Assembly: GCA_017621905.1 (NCBI GenBank) | Contig: JAGASC010000025.1 | Location: 1 to 11,339 of the forward strand | From: Roseburia sp. | Lineage (GTDB): Bacteria > Bacillota > Clostridia > Lachnospirales > Lachnospiraceae | Reading direction: 5' to 3' | Length of the DNA: 11,339 bases | Shown: piece after piece, positions 7,691-11,339 of the stretch | How the letters are laid out: each line of letters opens with the position of its first letter | Position numbering within the stretch: the first letter of the stretch is position 1 | Translations under genes and position numbers: made by a program | Notes under the pieces: model-generated | Database searches by the model: none | What the model was told of the DNA's origin: nothing | What the model saw: the letters and a program-made list of their open reading frames with translations, nothing else

Positions 7691-7824
7691 GTAATTATTC
7701 AGTACCTTCATAATTACGACCGCAAGCCCATGAAAATCGCTCCGCGATGGGGGCTTGCTCCTGTAATTTCTACGTTTTCTCACGGTCCATGCAGTAAATG
7801 CATGGACCTGACCTGAACAGTTAC
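7691..7824. mobile_element. MITE-like element, 134 bp, IS66-type ends
   Basis: The ends are inverted repeats: GTAATTATTCAG (7691-7702), and on the other strand GTAACTGTTCAG (7813-7824), 10 of 12 matching. A perfect 8-bp direct repeat, ATATTGTC, abuts both ends. Ends beginning GTAA and 8-bp target duplications are known traits of the IS66 family, so this is probably a non-autonomous derivative moved in trans (inference). It has no plausible gene. It is strongly structured: arms 7688-7698/7710-7720 (11 bp, including 3 bases of the direct repeat), arms 7722-7729/7751-7758 (8 bp, enclosing ATCGC/GCGAT around a 3-base loop), and arms 7784-7793/7799-7808 (10 bp perfect, 5-base loop). It lies in the leader of the ABC exporter operon, ending 34 bases before the subunit A ATG. 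Removing it with one repeat copy restores a compact intergenic region. Confidence 0.75.
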
Positions 7825-7832
7825 ATATTGTC
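7825..7832 (+). repeat. Direct repeat, right copy (target-site duplication)
   Basis: A second perfect ATATTGTC, directly following the right inverted end of the element (…CAGTTAC). With the copy at 7683-7690 it marks the insertion point. Confidence 0.75.
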
Positions 7833-7833
7833 A

Positions 7834-7863
7834 ATAATAAACACAGGCAAATTACCAAGTCAA
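7834..7863 (-). promoter_or_regulatory. Candidate promoter of the ABC exporter operon
   Basis: On the minus strand TTGACT (7858-7863) and TATTAT (7834-7839) are 18 bases apart. The -35 lies in the loop of the aroD terminator, and the spacer covers one of its arms. The start site would be near 7827, inside the right direct repeat. The whole MITE would then be transcribed as part of a leader of about 170 bases. Without the insertion the leader would be about 28 bases, a normal length. Confidence 0.45.
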
Positions 7864-7880
7864 GCAATTTGCCTGTGTTT
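7839..7880 (-). terminator. Terminator of aroD
   Basis: AAACACAGGCAAATT (7839-7853) and its exact complement (7866-7880) form a 15-bp stem with a 12-base loop, 31 bases past the aroD stop. On the minus strand the stem ends in TTT followed by ATTATT. The T run is short and interrupted, so some read-through into the exporter operon is possible. Confidence 0.75.
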
Positions 7881-7910
7881 CATATTTATTTCATAATCTT
7901 TATCTTTTTT

Positions 7911-8672
7911 TTAACGGTTGCTTTCATGAATCGCATCCAGAATTTCCCTCAGGTGATTCATTTCGAACTGTCCCGGTGCACTTGCCATTTTATGTGATCC
8001 AAAGGTGACACAGGATCCGAAATGCTCTCCGCACAGGCGGCTGATACTTCCAAGGCTACCCATAGACATAGTAATAATCGGCGTATCCGGATGCTCCTGT
8101 AAGAACAGGTCTGTCGCCTCTAAGAGATTCAGTACATCTTTTCTGCTGTTTGGCATAACGGCCAGCTTCACAATATCTGCACCGCCTTCATACATACGCT
8201 CCAGCAGCATATTCATCACTTCCGGTTCCGGCGTTGCATCAAAATCGTGGTGGGATGCGACAACTTTAACACCTTCTTTTTGCAGCTTTCTGATTTTACG
8301 CAGGGGATGTTCCTCCTCGAAATATTCCAAATCAATCAAATCCACGCACTTAGATTCCACAGCCAGATCATGAAGATCGTTTAATACTTCTTCTGAAACC
8401 TGCGCCATGCCTCCTTGCTTTTTGGTACGAAACGTGTAAAGGAACACCTTATCTGAAAGATGTGGAGCTGCTACCTGCAAAATGTCTCTGACCGCATTGT
8501 AATCTGTAAAATCTGAAAAGGCATCAATACGCCATTCGATCATGTCTGCACAACTATCGGACAAACAAATCATTTCTTCTATGATTTCCTCCTTAGTTCG
8601 TTCCATGACAGGGACGCAGACTAGTGGACGCCCGTTTCCAATTGTATGATTCTTTATCGTTATCTGACTCAT
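7911..8672 (-). CDS. aroD: 3-dehydroquinate dehydratase, type I (AroD)
   Basis: Catalyses dehydration of 3-dehydroquinate to 3-dehydroshikimate, the third step of the shikimate pathway, in the cytoplasm. It is a 253-residue TIM barrel of the type I (Schiff-base) class, normal length. Visible active-site elements are EWR (46-48), the FRT strand (81-83), His142 in SHHDF, Schiff-base Lys169 in DIVKLAVMP, Arg212 in SISR, and SAPGQ (231-235) closing the site. Start at the ATG ending at 8672, preceded by GAGAGGA (8680-8686) at 7 bases. It is divergent from the DAHP synthase gene, with a shared control region holding two 23-bp repeats. A 15-bp stem terminator follows. No other shikimate gene adjoins it on its own strand. 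Confidence 0.96.
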   Translation of the reverse strand: MSQITIKNHTIGNGRPLVCVPVMERTKEEIIEEMICLSDSCADMIEWRIDAFSDFTDYNAVRDILQVAAPHLSDKVFLYTFRTKKQGGMAQVSEEVLNDLHDLAVESKCVDLIDLEYFEEEHPLRKIRKLQKEGVKVVASHHDFDATPEPEVMNMLLERMYEGGADIVKLAVMPNSRKDVLNLLEATDLFLQEHPDTPIITMSMGSLGSISRLCGEHFGSCVTFGSHKMASAPGQFEMNHLREILDAIHESNR

Positions 8673-8741
8673 TTATTTATCCTCTCTTTTCTTTGCTCCG
8701 GTGACTCCATGGCCGAGCTCCTGCCCCATTTTCTTTCCTAT

Positions 8742-8770
8742 ATTATAATCCAATAAGGATTATTATGCAA
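8742..8770 (-). promoter_or_regulatory. Candidate promoter of aroD
   Basis: On the minus strand a perfect -10 TATAAT (8742-8747) lies 17 bases from TTGCAT (8765-8770), a weak -35. The palindrome ATAATCCAATAAGGATTAT (8745-8763) occupies the spacer and touches the -10, so a protein bound there would block this promoter. The transcript leader would be about 63 bases. Confidence 0.55.
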
Positions 8771-8793
8771 ATCCAATAAGAATTATTATGCAA
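8748..8793. repeat. Two 23-bp tandem repeats in the aroD/DAHP synthase control region (candidate operators)
   Basis: Units 8748-8770 and 8771-8793 are directly adjacent and differ at one base (G8758 versus A8781). The first unit lies within the inverted repeat AATCC-AATAA-GGATT, extended to 7-bp arms at 8745-8763. In the second unit the base change breaks one arm pair. The pair ends 4 bases before the -35 of the DAHP synthase promoter and overlaps the aroD promoter. I do not recognise the motif as a named operator. Confidence 0.6.
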
Positions 8794-8797
8794 ATGT

Positions 8798-8826
8798 TTG
8801 ACATATTTTCGGTTATCATTTATTAT
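8798..8826 (+). promoter_or_regulatory. Promoter of the DAHP synthase gene
   Basis: TTGACA (8798-8803) and TATTAT (8821-8826) with a 17-base spacer, close to a consensus housekeeping promoter. The start site would be near 8833, leaving a leader of about 36 bases. That is too short for a T-box or tryptophan-type leader. Confidence 0.8.
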
Positions 8827-8868
8827 AGGCTTTAGATTTTTAAGTTTATGATCTATATGGAGGAAGAT

Positions 8869-9897
8869 ATGAGTTTTCATTTTTTAAATCAATTACCCAC
8901 ACCTGCAGAAATTAAACGGGATTATCCCCTTCCACAGGAGCTGCAGGAATTAAAAAAAGAGCGTGATACCGCTATCAGCAATGTTATCACCGGAAAAGAC
9001 GACCGTTTTCTTGTGATTATCGGTCCTTGTTCCGCAGACAATGAGGATTCTGTTTGTGATTACGTCAATCGCCTGACCAGTATACAGGAGGACTTAAAAG
9101 ACAAGCTGATTATCATTCCCCGCATCTATACGAACAAACCCCGAACCACAGGAGAAGGCTATAAGGGGATTGCATCCCAGCCGGACCCGGAGAAGGCTCC
9201 CGATATGGTGGAAGGCTTAATCGCAATGCGTAACATGCACATTCGTGCCATCAAAGAAAGCGGTCTCACCTGTGCAGATGAAATGCTTTACCCGGAAAAC
9301 TGGGGATATGTAGAAGACTTGCTCTCCTACGTTGCCATCGGTGCCCGCTCTGTAGAAGACCAGCAGCATCGTCTGACCGTCAGCGGCTTTGATGTTGCCT
9401 CCGGCATGAAGAACCCCACCAGTGGTGACTTTTCCGTCATGCTTAATTCGGTTTATGCGGCACAGCATCCACATCATTTTGTGTACAGAGGTTACGAAGT
9501 CGATACCACAGGTAATCCGCTGGCCCATGTGGTACTCCGCGGTGCAGTCAACAAACACGGAAACAACACGCAGAATTATCATTATGAGGATTTAATTCGT
9601 CTGTGTGAGATGTACGACAAGATGGATTTGCAAAATCCGGCCGCAGTGATTGATGTCAACCACTCCAACTCCGGCAAGAAATTCAAAGAGCAGATTCGTA
9701 TCACCAAAGAAGTGATGCACAACCGCCAGGTATCCGCAGATATCCGTAACATGGTAAAAGGTGTTATGATTGAAAGTTATATCGAGGAAGGCTGTCAGAA
9801 AATCGGTGAGCACATCTACGGAAAATCCATCACCGACCCGTGTCTTGGCTGGGAGGACTCCCGCAAACTGCTCTATACCATTGCAGATATGTGCTAA
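8869..9897 (+). CDS. aroF: 3-deoxy-7-phosphoheptulonate (DAHP) synthase, class I
   Basis: Condenses phosphoenolpyruvate and erythrose 4-phosphate to DAHP, the entry step to aromatic amino acid synthesis. At 342 residues it has AroF/AroG/AroH-type length. Family residues are present: metal-binding Cys54 in GPCSADNED, KPRTT (90-94) with Arg92, GARSVEDQQHR (158-168), MKNPTSGD (180-187), LRGAVNKHG (223-231), His265 in DVNHSN, Glu302 in MIESYIEEG and Asp323 in SITDPCLGWED. An N-terminal extension of about 45 residues before the barrel resembles the feedback-regulatory segment of E. coli isoenzymes. Which amino acid inhibits it cannot be told, so the symbol is by family. Start at 8869 follows GGAGG (8859-8863) at 5 bases; an in-frame ATG 7 codons earlier has no such site. 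Confidence 0.95.
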   Translation: MSFHFLNQLPTPAEIKRDYPLPQELQELKKERDTAISNVITGKDDRFLVIIGPCSADNEDSVCDYVNRLTSIQEDLKDKLIIIPRIYTNKPRTTGEGYKGIASQPDPEKAPDMVEGLIAMRNMHIRAIKESGLTCADEMLYPENWGYVEDLLSYVAIGARSVEDQQHRLTVSGFDVASGMKNPTSGDFSVMLNSVYAAQHPHHFVYRGYEVDTTGNPLAHVVLRGAVNKHGNNTQNYHYEDLIRLCEMYDKMDLQNPAAVIDVNHSNSGKKFKEQIRITKEVMHNRQVSADIRNMVKGVMIESYIEEGCQKIGEHIYGKSITDPCLGWEDSRKLLYTIADMC

Positions 9898-9985
9898 TGT
9901 GCTGACTCGTCGCTTCCGATAAAATCAGGTATGCTGCGACATCACACATCCACCCATAAATGCCCTGGTAACAATATGACAATCC

Positions 9986-10031
9986 AAAAAGAGAGTATCC
10001 CCCCATGCACCTTTCGGGATACTTTCTTTTT
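9986..10031. terminator. Bidirectional terminator between the DAHP synthase and xerD-like genes
   Basis: Arms 9986-10001 and 10016-10031 pair over 16 positions with a single G-T wobble, around a 14-base loop. The outer arms are A-rich on one side and T-rich on the other, so both strands end in a T run. It serves the two convergent genes. The interval 9898-9985 has no gene; a weak GTCGC/GCGAC pairing near 9908-9941 is not convincing. Confidence 0.88.
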
Positions 10032-10064
10032 TATATATTTTTCGTAACTATATCAATCCAGCTC

Positions 10065-10949
10065 CTATCCTCGCGGATGTGCCTTCAGATAAACCTCACG
10101 AATACGTCCCTGACTCATCTGGGCATATACCTGCGTCGTAGAAATATCCGAATGTCCAAGCATTTCCTGCACTGATTTCAAATCTGCACCGTTGCTGACC
10201 ATATGTGCCGCAAAGGAATGACGCAGCATATGCGGTGTAATCTCCGCCTCGATTCCCGCCTTTTTCCCATAATATTTTATCAGTTTCCAGAAGCCCTGAC
10301 GGCTCATCGCACCACCGGAGCAATTGGTAAACAGCCATTCCGTTTCTTCATTCTTTGTCAAATTAGGACGTCCCTGCTCCAAATAAATTCGCAGTGCCTC
10401 TCTCGCCACAGTTCCAAAGGGAATAATACGCTCTTTATGCGCATCGGTACAGGTCAAATATTCCATATGCAGGTTCACATCCGAAACCTTCAGCGAGATC
10501 AACTCCGTCACACGGATTCCCGTAGCATAAAGTAACTCCAGCATCGCACGGTCCCTCATCTCCTTTGGCGAATTGCCGCTGGGCTGCTCTAACAGCCGTG
10601 TCACTTCCTCTGTGGAAAGAATTGCCGGCATCTTCTTTTCAATGCGCGGTGCCTTCAATAACTCGGAAGGGTCGCTGGCTAACAGCCGCTCCTTCTCCAT
10701 GTAGTGATAAAAGGCCTTCATAGACGCAATACTCCTGGATATGGTAGCCGGCTTCCTGCCCTCCTTTTCCAGAAACAGGACATACGAATTTAAGGCCGTA
10801 GCCGTTACCGCACCTGTACTTGAAATTCCCTGCGCAGCAAGATACTGGCTCATTTTCTTTAAATCCCGTGCGTATGAAACCTCCGTATTTTCAGATGTCT
10901 GTTTTTCCTCATGAAGAAACTGAATAAAATTCTGAATATCCTGTGTCAT
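10065..10949 (-). CDS. xerD: Tyrosine recombinase, XerD-type
   Basis: Site-specific recombinase of 294 residues, the size of XerC/XerD proteins that resolve chromosome dimers at dif. The N-terminal SAM-like DNA-binding domain covers about 1-85, with AxxSYxRDLKKMSQYL-like helices. The catalytic domain has the full set: Arg146 in ATGIRVTEL, Lys172 in HKERIIPFG, His240 and Arg243 in HMLRHSFAAH, His266 in LGHSDISTTQ, and nucleophile Tyr275. Start taken at the ATG ending at 10949, matching family length, though its site (GGGCGGGTAG) is imperfect. The in-frame ATG 16 codons upstream has no site and sits at the end of a hairpin. It is a lone gene with no neighbouring mobile-element genes, which favours a housekeeping Xer over an integrase. 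XerC versus XerD is by resemblance only. Confidence 0.88.
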   Translation of the reverse strand: MTQDIQNFIQFLHEEKQTSENTEVSYARDLKKMSQYLAAQGISSTGAVTATALNSYVLFLEKEGRKPATISRSIASMKAFYHYMEKERLLASDPSELLKAPRIEKKMPAILSTEEVTRLLEQPSGNSPKEMRDRAMLELLYATGIRVTELISLKVSDVNLHMEYLTCTDAHKERIIPFGTVAREALRIYLEQGRPNLTKNEETEWLFTNCSGGAMSRQGFWKLIKYYGKKAGIEAEITPHMLRHSFAAHMVSNGADLKSVQEMLGHSDISTTQVYAQMSQGRIREVYLKAHPRG

Positions 10950-10997
10950 TGTTCTACCCGCCCCAAACAAAATTTCTCTGTAACGTAAAAAACCCAT

Positions 10998-11024
10998 GAT
11001 AGAAACTGCTTCGCAAACTCTATC
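10998..11024 (-). other. Hairpin in the xerD leader, possible attenuator
   Basis: GATAGA and TCTATC form outer arms. Inside, after a symmetric 3-by-3 internal loop, TGC and GCA close a 3-base loop. On the minus strand six Ts follow about 5 bases after the stem, 28 bases or more before the xerD ribosome binding site. The stem is AT-rich and short, so termination would be inefficient. Confidence 0.4.
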
Positions 11025-11052
11025 ACCAAAACGTCCTATTACTATTCATAAA

Positions 11053-11084
11053 AACAAACGCCACATCAATCTGCCGCGTTTGTT
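11053..11084 (-). terminator. Possible terminator or leader hairpin upstream of xerD
   Basis: AACAAACGC (11053-11061) and GCGTTTGTT (11076-11084) form a perfect 9-bp stem around 14 bases. On the minus strand the stem ends in TT and continues TTTATG, giving a five-T run. It lies about 30 bases after the start predicted from the promoter at 11123-11151, so it could end a short transcript or attenuate xerD. Confidence 0.45.
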
Positions 11085-11122
11085 CTGTCAAAAATATATC
11101 CCAAAATTGAGGTACATTCCCT

Positions 11123-11151
11123 ATTATAATAACATCTATCCGGAAAAGCAA
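11123..11151 (-). promoter_or_regulatory. Candidate promoter upstream of xerD
   Basis: On the minus strand TTGCTT (11146-11151) and TATAAT (11123-11128) are separated by 17 bases. Transcription would start near 11116, giving a leader of about 165 bases before the xerD ATG. The -10 is perfect and the -35 matches only at TTG. Confidence 0.5.
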
Positions 11152-11339
11152 TCAGTATTTTTCCTTGAAAAATGGGCGTTTTATGCAAAACTACAACATA
11201 TCGGAACATATTTTTTTTGCGTACCACATCTTGTAATATTTCCGTAAATTTTTTTAAATTTTCTTTAAAATTTTACTCATAAATACCGGATTAAAATAAC
11301 TTTCTGTCACTACACCCAGCACAAAGAATAGTAGTACTG

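Larger units (their letters stand above)
10950..11339. other. Gene-free AT-rich region upstream of xerD
   Basis: No convincing gene on either strand. It holds a candidate minus-strand promoter (11123-11151) and two hairpins (10998-11024 and 11053-11084) reading toward xerD. The outer part, 11152-11339, is very AT-rich with A and T runs and nothing I can identify. An 83-codon open frame at 10996-11247 lacks a ribosome binding site and crosses both hairpins. Confidence 0.6.

Noticed and set aside
7658..7867. Minus-strand 69-codon frame ending one base before the ABC subunit A ATG, a possible leader peptide.
   Set aside because: It begins with TTG inside the aroD terminator loop, has no ribosome binding site and is made from terminator and MITE sequence. 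The near-abutting stop is probably chance.
8833..8868. T-box or tryptophan-type attenuator upstream of the DAHP synthase gene.
   Set aside because: The leader from the strong promoter is only about 36 bases and has no hairpin or conserved T-box sequence.
10065..10949. The tyrosine recombinase as the integrase of a mobile island.
   Set aside because: The protein looks like a housekeeping XerD in length and motifs, and no tRNA, attachment site, excisionase or phage-like gene is beside it.
10950..10997. Longer xerD start at the ATG ending at 10997.
   Set aside because: It has no ribosome binding site, sits at the edge of a hairpin with a T run after it, and would make the protein longer than the family norm of about 295 residues.
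11204..11219. GGAACATAT near 11204-11213 as a second LexA site.
   Set aside because: Only one half-site matches; the other half is a T run, so there is no palindrome.
10996..11247. Plus-strand 83-codon frame in the right-hand gap.
   Set aside because: There is no ribosome binding site, it overlaps two hairpins and a promoter reading the other way, and its AT-rich composition is random-like.

Overview
This window most likely comes from a low-to-medium GC Firmicute of the class Clostridia, probably a gut Lachnospiraceae. That rests on protein style (BlaI/M56 pair, heterodimeric ABC exporter with a Gly/Pro-rich N-terminal tail, Clostridia-like DinB and XerD), strong AGGAGG-type ribosome binding sites and TTGACA/TATAAT promoters. 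The assignment is inferred from sequence character and was not searched. I saw no rRNA, tRNA or CRISPR array.

Layout. (1) Positions 1-1130 hold a minus-strand BlaI-type repressor followed by a BlaR1/MecR1-like M56 metallopeptidase that runs off the left edge. Their promoter carries one palindrome between -35 and -10 and another just past the start site. (2) Positions 1283-3455 hold a HAD-family phosphatase (minus) and a Y-family DNA polymerase, DinB (plus), diverging from an intergenic region with a near-consensus Gram-positive LexA (SOS) box. (3) Positions 3468-7656 hold a two-gene minus-strand operon for a heterodimeric ABC exporter with one canonical and one degenerate ATP site. The upstream subunit has a large predicted extracellular insertion. 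(4) Positions 7657-7910 lie between the exporter and aroD. They contain a 134-bp non-coding element with GTAA-starting inverted ends, flanked by a perfect 8-bp direct repeat. It looks like an IS66-type MITE inserted in the leader of the exporter operon. The aroD terminator sits beside it, with a candidate exporter promoter overlapping that terminator. (5) Positions 7911-9897 hold two divergent shikimate-pathway genes: aroD (type I 3-dehydroquinate dehydratase, minus) and a class I DAHP synthase (plus). Between them are two 23-bp tandem repeats, one containing a palindrome inside the aroD promoter spacer. (6) Positions 9986-10031 form a strong bidirectional terminator shared with the convergent xerD-like tyrosine recombinase gene (10065-10949). 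(7) The right end, 10950-11339, has no convincing gene. It holds a candidate promoter and two hairpins, each followed by Ts, reading toward xerD.

How the genes relate. Most units are ordinary chromosomal housekeeping or stress genes rather than one system. DAHP synthase makes the first intermediate of the shikimate pathway and AroD catalyses the third step, and the shared divergent control region suggests joint regulation. DinB is probably SOS-induced. The BlaI/M56 pair is an autoregulated sensing module. The exporter has no adjacent regulator, so the inserted element in its leader is the most unusual feature of the window.
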